Under the pieces are notes generated by a model. It saw only the letters and a program-made list of their open reading frames with translations. It did no database searches and was not told the DNA's origin. 64,000 nt of DNA from Alphaproteobacteria bacterium (GTDB lineage Bacteria; Pseudomonadota; Alphaproteobacteria; Caulobacterales; Caulobacteraceae): NCBI GenBank assembly GCA_018826515.1, contig JAHKAM010000028.1, forward strand, positions 62,001 to 126,000, given 5' to 3'. Below, in pieces: positions 1 to 8,995 of the stretch (its first letter is position 1; each line of letters begins with the position of its first letter). The position numbers and the translations under genes are program-made.

Positions 1-1
1 G

Positions 2-550
2 CTGGTGCCCGAGGTGCATTTCCCGGCCTTCATCGAGGACGCGGCCCTGGCCACGGCCCGCGTCGGCGAGATCGCGGGCGAATACGGCGGCGATCCCGCG
101 CGGCTCGGCGTCATCGGCCAGTCGGCCGGCGCCCATCTGGCCCTGATGATCACCCTCGACCGGCGCTACATGGCCGCCGCCGGCGCGCCCGGCCTGATCC
201 GGGCCGCCGTCGGCCTGGCCGGGCCCTATGACTTCCTGCCCTTCGATGTCCCGGCCTCGGTCAACGCCTTCGGCCGCGTCGCCGACCCGACCCTGACCCA
301 GCCCGTCACCTTCGCCCGCGCCGACGCGCCCCCCCTGTGGCTGGGCCATGGCACGGCGGACGTCATCGTCCATGCCGAGGACACCACCATTCTGTGCGAG
401 CGGATGCAGGCGGTCGGCGGCCGCTGCGAGAGCAAACTGTATCCTGGCCTCAACCACGCCGACCTGATCTCCACCTTCTCGCCCCTGTTCCGCAAGAAGG
501 CCCCGGTGCTCGAGGACGCCACCGCCTTCCTGCGCCGCGAACTGGGCTGA
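2..550 (+). CDS. alpha/beta hydrolase, C-terminal part (5' end outside window)
   Basis: Partial gene whose start lies before the window. The visible 182 residues carry the esterase nucleophile elbow GQSAGAH (Ser nucleophile), a late Asp in HGTADVIVH and a His in GLNHADL, in the order Ser-Asp-His expected for an alpha/beta hydrolase of the carboxylesterase/HSL-like group. The last residues (DATAFLRRELG) are a typical C-terminal helix of the fold. The substrate cannot be told from the sequence. The next gene follows after about 65 bases on the same strand but has its own ribosome binding site, so co-transcription is only possible. Confidence 0.85.
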   Translation: MVPEVHFPAFIEDAALATARVGEIAGEYGGDPARLGVIGQSAGAHLALMITLDRRYMAAAGAPGLIRAAVGLAGPYDFLPFDVPASVNAFGRVADPTLTQPVTFARADAPPLWLGHGTADVIVHAEDTTILCERMQAVGGRCESKLYPGLNHADLISTFSPLFRKKAPVLEDATAFLRRELG

Positions 551-616
551 CGTCAGACCGCGTCAGTAGGGCGCGCCCGCACGCGGGCGCAGGGTGGCGG
601 CATGGGGAGATCACAC

Positions 617-1708
617 ATGCGCACTCTGGCCGTTCTCGTATTGGCGACCCTGACGCTGGCGGGCGCCGGCCCGGTGGTCAGCCAGACGCCGACCCTGGAA
701 CAGGCCCTGCGCCGGGCCCGCGAGGCCACGCCCCTGCCGCTGTCGCTGGCCCGTGACCAGGCCGAATGGCGCGCCGATCACGCCGACCTGCCGCAAGGCA
801 TGGACGCCGACGCCGACATCCAGTCCCGCATCGAGGACCTGACCCTTCAGGCCGGGCGGGACGAGCGCCTTGGCGCGATGGTCTTCACGACGCCGCCGGC
901 CCTGGGCCGCGAGTGCGTGGCGACGGGTCTGAAGGGCTGCAGTTCTCCCATGGGCGGTTACCTGGCGCTCCGGGACGGCGGCCTGCAATGGCAGTTGCAG
1001 GAGGGGTTCACGGAAGAGACCGGCGTCTCAGGGGGCATCGTCTTCTTCGGCGACGCCGGCGCGGCGCGGATGGGGCCGACGGCGCCGATCGCCTGGAGTT
1101 TCGACGGGGCCCGCTTCGACGCCCCGGTCCTGCTGAGCGGTCCGGAGTTCAACGCCGCCGCCTATATCGCCGTGCCCGGCATCCACGCGGGCTCGGGCGG
1201 CGGCAATGCCGATGTGCTGTTCCGCTGGGACTTTCCCGACAGCCGCCGCCTGACCCAGATCGACACCTGGAGCTGGCGCGACGACCTGTCTGATCGCCTG
1301 CCCGAGGGCCTCGAGGTCTGGCAGGGCGTCCGCTTCGACTGGCCCAATATGATGGCCGTCACCCCCCTGTGGCAGGACGGCGACGGCAATTGCTGCGGCA
1401 CGGCCGGCTCGGCCATCCTGTCGTTCTCGATCGAGGGCGACCGGCTGGTGCTGGGCCATGTCACGGTCCGCGATGCGACGCTCGAGGCGGCGGCGCGGAC
1501 CCCGACGGCGGTGTTCGACTACGCCCGCCGCCGCAACGGCTGCGCGCGGTGGGAGGGGCAGGCGCCGGTCGAGGCCGCGGCGAGAGCCCGCGTCGCCGAA
1601 CTGCGCTGCGCGACCCTCGCGGCCGACGGCGCGGCCCTGAAGCGGGCGTACGCCGCCGACGATCGCACGCTCGCCCTGATCGCTCGCGCGGAGGCGCCGC
1701 GCGACTAA
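617..1708 (+). CDS. exported protein of unknown function
   Basis: 363 residues. I chose the ATG at 617 because GGGGAG lies about 9 bases upstream and the protein then starts with a clear signal peptide (Met-Arg, hydrophobic stretch, Ala-rich cleavage region near residue 22). An upstream in-frame ATG at 602 would add five residues before it. The mature part has paired cysteines (GREC/KGCSSPMGGY and GNCCGTAGSA), suggesting disulphides in the periplasm, and many Trp/Asp residues in an apparently beta-rich body. I do not recognise a named family. It stands alone between the hydrolase and amn. Confidence 0.7.
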   Translation: MRTLAVLVLATLTLAGAGPVVSQTPTLEQALRRAREATPLPLSLARDQAEWRADHADLPQGMDADADIQSRIEDLTLQAGRDERLGAMVFTTPPALGRECVATGLKGCSSPMGGYLALRDGGLQWQLQEGFTEETGVSGGIVFFGDAGAARMGPTAPIAWSFDGARFDAPVLLSGPEFNAAAYIAVPGIHAGSGGGNADVLFRWDFPDSRRLTQIDTWSWRDDLSDRLPEGLEVWQGVRFDWPNMMAVTPLWQDGDGNCCGTAGSAILSFSIEGDRLVLGHVTVRDATLEAAARTPTAVFDYARRRNGCARWEGQAPVEAAARARVAELRCATLAADGAALKRAYAADDRTLALIARAEAPRD

Positions 1709-1753
1709 GCTCCACCGTCTCGCCAAGGTCATGATCTTCCGCTAGACGAGGCC

Positions 1754-3199
1754 ATGACAGAAACGATGACAGCACAGGCGGCCCTGGACCGCCTCGAAAC
1801 CCTCTACAATCAATCCGTCTCCAACCTGCGCAGCGCGGTGGGGGCCTTCCTGCGGACCGGCGAACGGGCCGATCCGGACGCGCGGGCGAAAGGCCTGTTC
1901 GCCTATCCCGAACTGCGCGTCAGCTGGTTCGGCGACCGGCCGCAGAATCTGGAGACCCGGGCCTACGCCCGCCTGTCCCGGCCCGGCGTCTATTCGACCA
2001 CCATCACCCGCCCCGACCTGTTCCGGCCCTACCTGACCGAGCAGCTGGGCCTGCTGGCGGCCGACTATGGCGCCACCTTCGACGTCGGACCGTCGCAACA
2101 GGAAATCCCCTTCCCCTATGTGATGGACGGCTCGGCCGTCGCCCTGGATCGCAGCCAGACGGCCGCCGTCGCCCGCTATTTCCCGACCACGGACCTGGCC
2201 CATATCGGCGACGAGATCTCCGACGGCATGTTCGACCTGGGCAAGGACTTCCCGCTGGCCCAGTTCGACGGTCTGCGCACCGACTTCTCCCTGGCCCGCC
2301 TGCGTCACTACACCGGCACGCCGGTCGAGGACGTCCAGAGCTACATCCTGTTCACCAACTACAACCGCTATGTCGATGAGTTCGTGCGCTGGGCCTGCGC
2401 CCAGTTGCAGGACCCCGACAGCCCCTATGAAAAGCTGGTCTGCGCCGGCGGCATCGAGATCACCCGCGACACGCCCCATCCCGAGACGGCGGTCATGGAC
2501 GCGGCCTGGAAGAAGCACCAGATGCCGGCCTATCACCTGACCGCGCCGGGCTGGGCGGGGATCACCCTGGTCAACATCGGGGTCGGGCCGTCCAACGCCA
2601 AGACCATCTGCGACCACCTCGCCGTCACCCGGCCCCACGCCTGGATGATGATCGGCCACTGCGGCGGCCTGCGCCCCAGCCAGAGCATCGGCGACTATGT
2701 GCTGGCCCACGCCTATCTGCGCGACGACCATGTGCTGGACGCGGTCCTGCCGCCGGACATTCCGATCCCCAGCATCGCCGAGGTCCAGCGCGCCCTCTAT
2801 GACGCCGCCAAGATCGTCTCCGGCGCGCCCGGCGAGGAGGTCAAGCGACGCCTGCGCACCGGCACGGTGGTGACCACCGACGACCGCAATTGGGAGCTGC
2901 GCTATTCAAAGTCGGCGCTGCGCTTCAACCAGAGCCGGGCCGTGGCCATCGACATGGAATCCGCCACCATCGCCGCCCAGGGCTACCGCTTCCGCGTGCC
3001 CTACGGCACCCTGCTGTGCGTCTCGGACAAGCCCCTGCACGGCGAGATCAAACTGCCGGGTCAGGCCAACCGCTTCTATGAGGGGTCGATCTCGGAGCAT
3101 CTGCAGATCGGCATCCACGCCATCGACCTGCTGCGCGCCGAGGGCAGCCGCCTGCACTCCCGCAAGCTGCGGGCCTTCGACGAGCCGCCGTTCCGGTAG
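1754..3199 (+). CDS. amn: AMP nucleosidase
   Basis: 481 residues, the usual length for bacterial AMP nucleosidase, which splits AMP into adenine and ribose 5-phosphate in the cytoplasm. The N-terminal domain is the AMP-nucleosidase-specific alpha/beta region. The C-terminal half is a nucleoside phosphorylase (PNP/UDP) fold with NIGVGPSNAKTICDHL, IGHCGGLRPSQSIGDYVLA and the ribose-contacting VAIDMESATIAAQGYRF near the end. It is probably a stand-alone unit: the next genes run on the opposite strand. Confidence 0.95.
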   Translation: MTETMTAQAALDRLETLYNQSVSNLRSAVGAFLRTGERADPDARAKGLFAYPELRVSWFGDRPQNLETRAYARLSRPGVYSTTITRPDLFRPYLTEQLGLLAADYGATFDVGPSQQEIPFPYVMDGSAVALDRSQTAAVARYFPTTDLAHIGDEISDGMFDLGKDFPLAQFDGLRTDFSLARLRHYTGTPVEDVQSYILFTNYNRYVDEFVRWACAQLQDPDSPYEKLVCAGGIEITRDTPHPETAVMDAAWKKHQMPAYHLTAPGWAGITLVNIGVGPSNAKTICDHLAVTRPHAWMMIGHCGGLRPSQSIGDYVLAHAYLRDDHVLDAVLPPDIPIPSIAEVQRALYDAAKIVSGAPGEEVKRRLRTGTVVTTDDRNWELRYSKSALRFNQSRAVAIDMESATIAAQGYRFRVPYGTLLCVSDKPLHGEIKLPGQANRFYEGSISEHLQIGIHAIDLLRAEGSRLHSRKLRAFDEPPFR

Positions 3200-3302
3200 G
3201 GGTTTGGCGAAACAGCTGGAGCTTTCGTCGCCGGGCTCCTCCCACCCGGCTTCGCCTGCGGCTCAGCCACCCTCCCCCGGAGGGGGAGGGAGACAGCCGC
3301 GC

Positions 3303-3806
3303 TTACTTCTTCAGCCGTTTCGCATTGGCGACGGCGGTGGCGTGGATCGGCCGCATCGCGTCGGCCTGACCCTTCAGCAGGGCGCTGTTCAGCGTCAGCA
3401 TCTGCGTCGTCGCCCGGCTCCACCAGCCGACGGCGTAGCTGTACTGCGCCTGCATCGCCGCCGCGGGGGTCGCGGCCGAGGCGATCGAGGTCGCGGCCTT
3501 CGAGGCCAGCCCCGCCTCGGTCATGACGCCCGAACCGACGCGTCCGCCGATGTCGCCGAAGGTCTTCGCCATGGCCGAGGCCGAGGCCGACAGGGCCTCC
3601 ACCTTCTCCGAACCCATCAGCGACATTTCGGTCAGATCCAGCTTGCGCGGATCGGCCATCCCCGCGGCCATGATCTCCAGACGGGCGTTGATGACGTCGC
3701 CCGCGGCCTTCATCATTTCGCCGCCGGACAGGGCGGTATTGGCCGCGCGCGCGCCGTCGCGCGTCAGCCGGCGGCCGGTCTTGATGGCTTTTTCGAACTC
3801 GGTCAT
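3303..3806 (-). CDS. phasin family protein
   Basis: 167 residues, starting at the ATG complementary to 3804-3806, about 20 bases after the stop of the upstream creatininase-like gene on the same strand. The composition is Ala/Met/Ser-rich and predicted to be almost all helix, with the phasin-like arrangement around KAAGDVINARLEIMAAG and a Trp-containing segment AVGWWSRATTQM. Phasins coat polyhydroxyalkanoate granules; distant members have other helical scaffolding roles. I see no Pha polymerase in the window, so the granule role is inferred from family resemblance only. Confidence 0.65.
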   Translation of the reverse strand: MTEFEKAIKTGRRLTRDGARAANTALSGGEMMKAAGDVINARLEIMAAGMADPRKLDLTEMSLMGSEKVEALSASASAMAKTFGDIGGRVGSGVMTEAGLASKAATSIASAATPAAAMQAQYSYAVGWWSRATTQMLTLNSALLKGQADAMRPIHATAVANAKRLKK

Positions 3807-3826
3807 GGCCCAGCCTTGGGCCGGTT

Positions 3827-4582
3827 TCAGACCTCGGGCAAGACTTCGTTCGAGAAGTCGGCGACATCCTTCAACAGCGCCGGGGCCGCCGCCGCGATGA
3901 TGGTCCGGCCGTGCTCCGGACTGGCCAGGGCCGGATCGGAGCCGATGCGGCCGTCGGGGAAACGGGCGCGATAGTCCAGGGCGTCGCGGATCGGCCCGAC
4001 CGGCGCGATCTGCGGGCTGTAGGTCGCCGTCTTGATATGGTCCGGATACCCCGCCTGGGTCACGGCGATCTCGGACGGGGTGGCATGCATGCCGTGGCCC
4101 TTGGGGAACAGCTGGTTGCACAGGCTGTTGACCCCCGGCAGGTCCCACCAGTTGCGCAGTTTCAGCACGAACGGGGGCTGCTCCTCGACAAAGCTCCACT
4201 CGGCGTAGATTTCGGCGAAGGTGGCCTCGATCGTGGCTGTGTTGCCGCCATGGCCGTTGAGGAAATAGATCCGCTCGAACCCGTGCCGGCTCAGCGACGA
4301 AACCCAGTCGGTGATGGCGGCCATGAAGGTCGACGGCCGCAGCGAGATGGTGCCGGCGAAGGCCAGATGGTGCTGGGCCATGCCGATGTTGAAGGTCGGG
4401 GCGACGACCAGGTTTTCGTCCGACTTTTCGGCCGCGTGGGCGATGATCTCGGGACACATCCAGTCGGTGCCCAGCAGGCCGGTCGGGCCGTGCTGCTCGT
4501 TCGAGCCGATCGGAACCACGACCGTCTTCACGGTCTTCAGCCGCGCGTCGATCTCGGGCCAGGACGACAGATGGATCAGCAT
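3827..4582 (-). CDS. creatininase family amidohydrolase
   Basis: 251 residues, normal for the creatininase family (metal-dependent cyclic amidohydrolases that include creatininase, FAPy deformylase and MftE-like peptidases). Metal-binding signatures are visible: SNEQHGPTG followed by LLGTDW, and the family hallmark NGHGGNT. A further conserved stretch is MHATPSEIAVT with a His/Glu pair. Substrate specificity cannot be assigned from the sequence. It is transcribed away from amn and is followed closely by the phasin gene, so the two may form an operon. Confidence 0.85.
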   Translation of the reverse strand: MLIHLSSWPEIDARLKTVKTVVVPIGSNEQHGPTGLLGTDWMCPEIIAHAAEKSDENLVVAPTFNIGMAQHHLAFAGTISLRPSTFMAAITDWVSSLSRHGFERIYFLNGHGGNTATIEATFAEIYAEWSFVEEQPPFVLKLRNWWDLPGVNSLCNQLFPKGHGMHATPSEIAVTQAGYPDHIKTATYSPQIAPVGPIRDALDYRARFPDGRIGSDPALASPEHGRTIIAAAAPALLKDVADFSNEVLPEV

Positions 4583-4717
4583 GGGGAACTCCGGACTACA
4601 GACCGGGACGGGGTAAACCCCCGCGCCGCCTGCGCCAAGCCTTGCGGGACGACGTCGCGCGCCGCGTTGGCGCCGGCCGGCCGCGGCTCCGCAACCTCAG
4701 GGTGGGGTGTGTCAACC

Positions 4718-4744
4718 TTGACGCGCGGCGCCCGCGGGTATCTA
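4718..4744 (+). promoter_or_regulatory. possible promoter of the small lipoprotein gene
   Basis: TTGACG at 4718-4723 and TATCTA at 4739-4744 are spaced by 15 bases, a little short for a sigma70 promoter, about 45 bases before the start codon at 4791. A strong ribosome binding site (GGAGGAGG) follows just before that start. Suggestive only. Confidence 0.3.
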
Positions 4745-4790
4745 TCTTTGAGGAAGAGCCGATTTCCCGGCTTCTGGAGGAGGACGACGT

Positions 4791-5066
4791 ATGCGTGTCT
4801 CGATCGTTTCCATTCTTCTGGCCGGCGGCGCGCTGGTTGTGGGCGCCTGCAGTCCCACGGTGGAGTCCGCCGAGCTGACCATGGCCGAGCGGGCCGCGCT
4901 CTGCAGCGCCGACTCCAACCTGGTCCCGACCGGCGCCCAGAGCGGCGACGCCCGGCAGGACTACCGGTGCCTGAGCGGGGGGCATACGCGCGGCAATGCG
5001 AGAGACTCCGCCGGCGTCGTCGGATACGGGCGACAGACCTCCGTCGCCTCTCGACCGGTCACCTAG
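4791..5066 (+). CDS. small secreted lipoprotein
   Basis: 91 residues with a type II signal peptide: MRVSIVSILLAGGALVVGAC places a lipobox (V-V-G-A-C) at about residue 20, so the mature protein would be a diacylglyceryl-modified lipoprotein. The remainder contains two more Cys residues (ALCSAD and YRCLSG) that could form a disulphide. The GGAGGAGG ribosome binding site upstream fixes the ATG at 4791. No family recognised. It lies alone between the divergent creatininase-like gene and nth. Confidence 0.7.
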   Translation: MRVSIVSILLAGGALVVGACSPTVESAELTMAERAALCSADSNLVPTGAQSGDARQDYRCLSGGHTRGNARDSAGVVGYGRQTSVASRPVT

Positions 5067-5157
5067 GCGCGCATACCGGCCCGGGTCGTCTTGACCTCGG
5101 GGCCCGAATGCCGACCTTGGCCTGCCCGGCGAAGCCCGCCTGATCGACCCCGCCCCG

Positions 5158-5925
5158 ATGGCCAGACCCACGACCCCCAGACCGCGCCCCGGCGCGCCCA
5201 GGCCTGCGCCCAAGTCCGCGCCCGGGCGCCCCGCCGTCATGACCGGCGCCATGGTTCCCGTGCCCGGCTGGCCGCCGGAAGAGGACCGGGTCGAGGCCGT
5301 CTTCGAACGGCTTGCGCGCATCATGCCCGAGCCGAAGACCGAGCTGAATTTCTCCAGTCCCTATACGCTGGTGGTCGCTGTCGCCCTGTCGGCCCAGGCC
5401 ACGGACGTCTCGGTGAACAAGGCGACGGACCGGCTCTTCGCCGTCGCCGACACCCCGGCGAAGATGCTGGAGTTGGGAGAAGAGGGTCTGGTGCCCTTCA
5501 TCGCCTCCATCGGCCTGTATCGCGGCAAGGCCAGGAACGTCATCGCCCTCAGCCGCATCGTGCTGGAACAGCACGGCGGCCAGGTGCCGCTGAACCGCGC
5601 CGACCTCCAGGCCCTGCCCGGCGTCGGCCGCAAGACCGCCAGCGTGGTGCTCAACGAACTGGGCATCGAGGCCGCCATCGCCGTCGACACCCACGTCTTC
5701 CGCGTCTCGCACCGGCTGGGTCTGGCCAACGCCGCCACCCCCGACAAGGTCGAGGCCCAGCTGTTCCGCGTCGTGCCCGAAGCCTGGCTGCCCAAGGCCC
5801 ACCACTGGCTGATCCTGCATGGGCGCTACACCTGCACGGCGCGAAAGCCGAAATGCAGCGCCTGCGTGATCAGCGACCTGTGCCCGAGCCGGGCCGGGCT
5901 GGCGGCGCTGGGGGAGGCGGGGTGA
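5158..5925 (+). CDS. nth: endonuclease III (base excision repair glycosylase/AP lyase)
   Basis: Up to 255 residues; the core begins about residue 40. The helix-hairpin-helix LPGVGRKTASVV carries the catalytic Lys, VDTHVFRV carries the catalytic Asp, and the C-terminal CTARKPKCSACVISDLC gives the C-x6-C-x2-C-x5-C pattern of the [4Fe-4S] cluster. This bifunctional enzyme removes oxidised pyrimidines and nicks the resulting AP site. The first 27 residues are Pro/Ala/Arg-rich; an internal ATG at 5239 would remove them and may be the true start. The gene is followed directly by a palindromic heptamer-repeat element. Confidence 0.95.
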   Translation: MARPTTPRPRPGAPRPAPKSAPGRPAVMTGAMVPVPGWPPEEDRVEAVFERLARIMPEPKTELNFSSPYTLVVAVALSAQATDVSVNKATDRLFAVADTPAKMLELGEEGLVPFIASIGLYRGKARNVIALSRIVLEQHGGQVPLNRADLQALPGVGRKTASVVLNELGIEAAIAVDTHVFRVSHRLGLANAATPDKVEAQLFRVVPEAWLPKAHHWLILHGRYTCTARKPKCSACVISDLCPSRAGLAALGEAG

Positions 5926-5930
5926 GGGGG

Positions 5931-6053
5931 AAGTGGCTGGTGGCTAGTGGTTAGTGGCTGGCCGCCGCCTGTGCGAAGGCGCCGGACGCGCCGCCCTTCC
6001 GCTGGCAGGGAAGCGCCAATCACTAGCCACTAGCCACTAGCCACTAACCACTC
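5931..6053. repeat. palindromic heptamer-repeat element, copy 1
   Basis: Left arm 5932-5960 is a run of heptamers of type TAGTGGY/TGGTGGC. Right arm about 6019-6053 is the inverted array (CACTAGCCACTAGCCACTAG and more). The arms can fold into a long imperfect hairpin around a GC-rich core. The core, read in reverse, matches the core of copy 3 (shared GGAAGGGCGGCGC and CGCACAGGCG). It sits between the stop of nth and the stop of the ATP-grasp gene. Confidence 0.75.
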
Positions 6054-6921
6054 AAAGCCGCGCCCGCACCGCCTCCGCGAACCGCTTCCCGCCTTCCGGC
6101 GCCGAGGCCAGGTAGAAGTCCGGCTCGATCAGTTCGGCCTCCATCAACAGCCAGCCGCCGTCCGCGTCGGGGGCCATGTCGATGCGGGCGTAGAGCAGGT
6201 CCTCGCCGATGGCCGCCAGCGTCTTCTCCGCCAGCGCCAGCGCCTTCGCCGGCGGCTCGGGCAGGGCGACATAGCCGCCGCCGTACTGGACCTGGACCCG
6301 GAACTCGCCGGGGACGGGCCGTTTGTTGACGACGTGGCTGAGCCGGCCGCCGAAGAACAGCAGGCTGGTCTCGCCCTCGGTCTCGATGGTCGGCAGATAG
6401 GGCTGGATCATCGCCGGGCCTTCGGGCGCATCGGTCAGGGCCTCGCCGCGCGCGAGCCGCAGGGTCTTCCACGCCCCGCCCGAGACGCGCGGCTTGACGA
6501 TGACCACATCGGTCGCGAACCGGTCGAAGGCGGCGTCGATATCCGCCTGGGTTGGATGGTCGGTCCAGAGGGTCGGGGGGATGGCCACGCCCTGTTCGGC
6601 CAGTCGGCCCAGATAGGATTTGTCCGAATTCCACGCCAGCACCGACGGCGGGTTCAGCATCTTCACGCCTGCCGCGGCCCAGGTCGCGCAGGCCTGCAGC
6701 CAGCGACCGTGGTCGCGGTGATAGCCCCAGGCGATCACGGGCAGGACCAGCGGGTATCGCATCAGCCCGGAGGCATCCTCGATATGGTCGGTCCACGCCG
6801 TCGGCGTCGCCGTCAGCCCGGACGCCGCCATCGCTTCGGACAGCCGCGCCAGCACGCCGGGCCACTGGCCGGCGTAGGAGGGGTCGGACGGGTCGGGGGT
6901 CAGGACGGCGATCTCGGTCAT
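6052..6921 (-). CDS. ATP-grasp ligase, RimK/glutathione synthase-like
   Basis: 289 residues from the ATG complementary to 6919-6921; a longer frame starts at 6954. It has the layout of a small ATP-grasp enzyme: N-terminal pre-ATP domain, then VIVKPRVSGGAWKT (ATP-binding Lys and glycine loop), MIQPYLPTIETEGETSLLFF (acidic Mg-binding strand) and near the end DLLYARIDM...LMEAELIEPDFYL, the metal-binding E-x-E/D ligands. The family joins a carboxylate to an amine with ATP. Similar proteins are annotated as hypothetical RimK-like or glutathione synthetase-like; the substrate is unknown. Its stop overlaps the end of repeat copy 1. Confidence 0.8.
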   Translation of the reverse strand: MTEIAVLTPDPSDPSYAGQWPGVLARLSEAMAASGLTATPTAWTDHIEDASGLMRYPLVLPVIAWGYHRDHGRWLQACATWAAAGVKMLNPPSVLAWNSDKSYLGRLAEQGVAIPPTLWTDHPTQADIDAAFDRFATDVVIVKPRVSGGAWKTLRLARGEALTDAPEGPAMIQPYLPTIETEGETSLLFFGGRLSHVVNKRPVPGEFRVQVQYGGGYVALPEPPAKALALAEKTLAAIGEDLLYARIDMAPDADGGWLLMEAELIEPDFYLASAPEGGKRFAEAVRARL

Positions 6922-7013
6922 GACCGCCTCATAGCCAATCGGCGGTAATCGCATAAGGCTTTCCTTATGCTTTTCGGATGACGCCGCCCCGGCGGTCCGC
7001 TAAGGGCGACCGC

Positions 7014-8015
7014 ATGACCCAGAACCCCACCTATGACGTCTGCGCCGTCGGCAACGCCATCGTCGATGTCCTCGCCCCCTGCGACCCCGCCTTCCTCGAG
7101 GCCCAGGGCCTGACCGCCGGCTCGATGCAGCTGGTCGATGCGCAACAGAGCGCCGCCCTCTACGCCGCCATGGCGGCGGGCGTTGAGGCCTCGGGCGGCT
7201 CGGCGGGCAACACCGTCGCCGGCATCGGCGGCTTCGGCGGCCGTGCGGCCTATATCGGCAAGGTCGGGGACGACCAGCTGGGCGCCGTCTTCAGCCACGA
7301 CATCCGCGCCGCCGGCGTCGCCTTCGACACGCCGGTGCTGCCGGGCGTCGCCACGGGCGCCTGCATGATCAACGTCACGCCCGACGGCCAGCGCACCATG
7401 TGCACCTTCCTCGGCGCCGCCAACCAGCTGGCCGCCGCCGACATCGACGCCGATCTGATCGGCGCCTCGGCCATCGTCTATCTGGAGGGCTATCTGTTCG
7501 ACCCGGCCCCGGCCCGCGCCGCCTTCGAGGCCGCCGCCGCCGCCGCCCACGCCGCCGGACGCAAGGTCGCCATCACCCTGTCGGATACCTTCGTCGTCGC
7601 TCGCTGGCGCACCGAACTGCTGGCCTTCATCGAGGCCTCCGCCGACATCGTCCTGGCCAATGAGGGCGAACTGGCCGCCCTGTTCGAAACCGATGATTTC
7701 GACGCCGCCGCCTCGCAGCTGGCGTCAATGGTTGACGTCGCCGCCATCACGCGCGGCGAGGCCGGCTCGGTGGTCGTGCGCGGCGACGAGCGGGTGCGGA
7801 TCGCTGTCGTCCCGGTCGGCAAGGTGGTCGACACCACCGGCGCCGGCGACCAGTACGCCGCCGGCTTCCTGCTCGGCCTCGCCCGCGGCCTGTCGCTGGA
7901 AGACGCCGGCAAGCTCGGTTCGCTCGCAGCCGCCGAAGTCATCGCCCACTGGGGACCCCGGCCGATGACGTCGCTGGAGAAGCTGGCGAAGGATGCGGGG
8001 CTGCGGCTTGGGTGA
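7014..8015 (+). CDS. PfkB-family carbohydrate kinase, adenosine kinase type
   Basis: 333 residues starting at the ATG at 7014. The PfkB signatures are present: N-terminal VGNAIVDVLA, the glycine-rich GGSAGNTVAGIGGFGG, and the C-terminal DTTGAGDQYAAGFLLGL with the catalytic Asp and anion hole. The combination of this N-terminus with the C-terminal Gly-Asp-Gln is typical of alphaproteobacterial proteins annotated as adenosine kinase, which would form AMP from adenosine. That pairs well with the AMP nucleosidase nearby, but ribokinase-like substrates cannot be excluded. It is followed directly by repeat copy 2. Confidence 0.85.
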   Translation: MTQNPTYDVCAVGNAIVDVLAPCDPAFLEAQGLTAGSMQLVDAQQSAALYAAMAAGVEASGGSAGNTVAGIGGFGGRAAYIGKVGDDQLGAVFSHDIRAAGVAFDTPVLPGVATGACMINVTPDGQRTMCTFLGAANQLAAADIDADLIGASAIVYLEGYLFDPAPARAAFEAAAAAAHAAGRKVAITLSDTFVVARWRTELLAFIEASADIVLANEGELAALFETDDFDAAASQLASMVDVAAITRGEAGSVVVRGDERVRIAVVPVGKVVDTTGAGDQYAAGFLLGLARGLSLEDAGKLGSLAAAEVIAHWGPRPMTSLEKLAKDAGLRLG

Positions 8016-8133
8016 GTGATTAGTGGCTGGTGATTGGGTGGTTGCTGGATCGCCTGCGGGGGGCGGCTCGGCGCCGGCGGCGTTCGCCCCTGCCGGCCAA
8101 CCACCAATCACTGGCCACTAACCACCCGCTCAC
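8016..8133. repeat. palindromic heptamer-repeat element, copy 2
   Basis: Starts right after the kinase stop with GTGATTAGTGGCTGGTGATT and ends with the inverted array ACTGGCCACTAACCACC. It is the shortest and most divergent copy, with degenerate heptamers and a GC-rich core (CGGCGCCGGCGGCG). It reaches the 3' end of the Smr gene on the other strand. Confidence 0.65.
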
Positions 8134-8675
8134 CCCCGCCGGATCGTCACATACAGCGCCCCGTCGCCGCCGTGATGGCGCGCGGCCGATGCGAACCCCG
8201 ACACCACCCCGCGCAACGCCGGGGCCTGCAGCCATTCGTGGACCGAGGCGCGGATCACGCCCGTGCCGCCGCGCCGTCCCTGACCCGTGACGACCAGCAC
8301 CGAGCGATAGCCTCGCGCCTGGGCGCCATGCAGAAACGCCGTCAGCGCGTCCTGGGCCTGGAAACGGCCATAGCCGTGCAGGTCGATCCGCGCCTCGATC
8401 GGATCGCGTTCGCGCGACAGCCGGCGCTGGCGACGGGGCTCAAGCGCTTCGGGGTGACCGCGGGGACGGGCGGGCGCTGAAACGACCGGCGAATAAGGCG
8501 GCGGCCCGCCGCGTGGCCTGGCCAGACCTTTCGGATGCGGCGCGGCGGGCGGATCGACGACGGCGGCGCCCGGGATCACCAGGGCCGCCTTCTTCGGTTT
8601 CGCCGGCGTGACCGAGCCGGCGACGCGGGCCCAGATGCGGCGGTCGTCGGGGCTCAGGTCGTCGCGGCGGCTCAT
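8130..8675 (-). CDS. Smr domain protein
   Basis: 181 residues from the ATG complementary to 8673-8675. The N-terminal 90 residues are basic and Pro-rich with DRRIWARVAGSV, seen in alphaproteobacterial Smr/MutS2-like proteins. The C-terminal Smr domain has RIDLHGYGRFQAQ (the DLHG motif) and VVTGQGRRGGTGVIR (the TGxG motif), the signature of the small MutS-related endonuclease domain. The cellular role of stand-alone Smr proteins is unsettled. Its start overlaps the stop of the upstream HTH gene by four bases, so the two are translationally coupled. Confidence 0.9.
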   Translation of the reverse strand: MSRRDDLSPDDRRIWARVAGSVTPAKPKKAALVIPGAAVVDPPAAPHPKGLARPRGGPPPYSPVVSAPARPRGHPEALEPRRQRRLSRERDPIEARIDLHGYGRFQAQDALTAFLHGAQARGYRSVLVVTGQGRRGGTGVIRASVHEWLQAPALRGVVSGFASAARHHGGDGALYVTIRRG

Positions 8676-8932
8676 GTCGAGCCGGGGTCGTTCCCGTCGA
8701 CGTCCTCGTCCGAGCCGGCGTCCTGCGGCCCCGGGGTCCGGGTCAGCAGGTCGCCCGGCTGGCAGTTCAGCTCGCGGCACAGGGCGTCCAGCGTCGTGAA
8801 GCGGATGGCCCGCGCCTTGCCGGTCTTCAGGATCGACAGATTGGCGAGGGTCACGCCCACGCGGTCGGCCAGCTCGGTCAGCGACATGCGCCGTTCGAGG
8901 AGGATGCGGTCGAGTTGAACACGGATGGCCAT
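8672..8932 (-). CDS. small XRE-type HTH regulator (YozG-like)
   Basis: 86 residues. The helix-turn-helix is MSLTELADRVGVTLANLSILKTGKARAIRF split over residues 16-45, of the short Cro/C1 type in which the turn is VTLANLS and a Lys-Thr-Gly-Lys-Ala loop follows. This group is often found beside DUF2975 membrane proteins, exactly as here (next gene upstream). The tail is acidic (GSDEDVDGNDP). It probably regulates the DUF2975 gene and itself; that is inferred from the recurrent pairing. Confidence 0.85.
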   Translation of the reverse strand: MAIRVQLDRILLERRMSLTELADRVGVTLANLSILKTGKARAIRFTTLDALCRELNCQPGDLLTRTPGPQDAGSDEDVDGNDPGST

Positions 8933-8995
8933 GGCGCCCTCTCTATCCGGCGTGCGCGGAACGGAAAAGGCCGGGCGTTTCGGCGGCGGAATCCG

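Noticed and set aside
5931..6053. Heptamer arrays considered as a CRISPR
   Set aside because: Units are 7 bases with no spacers and are inverted across a core; no cas genes nearby.
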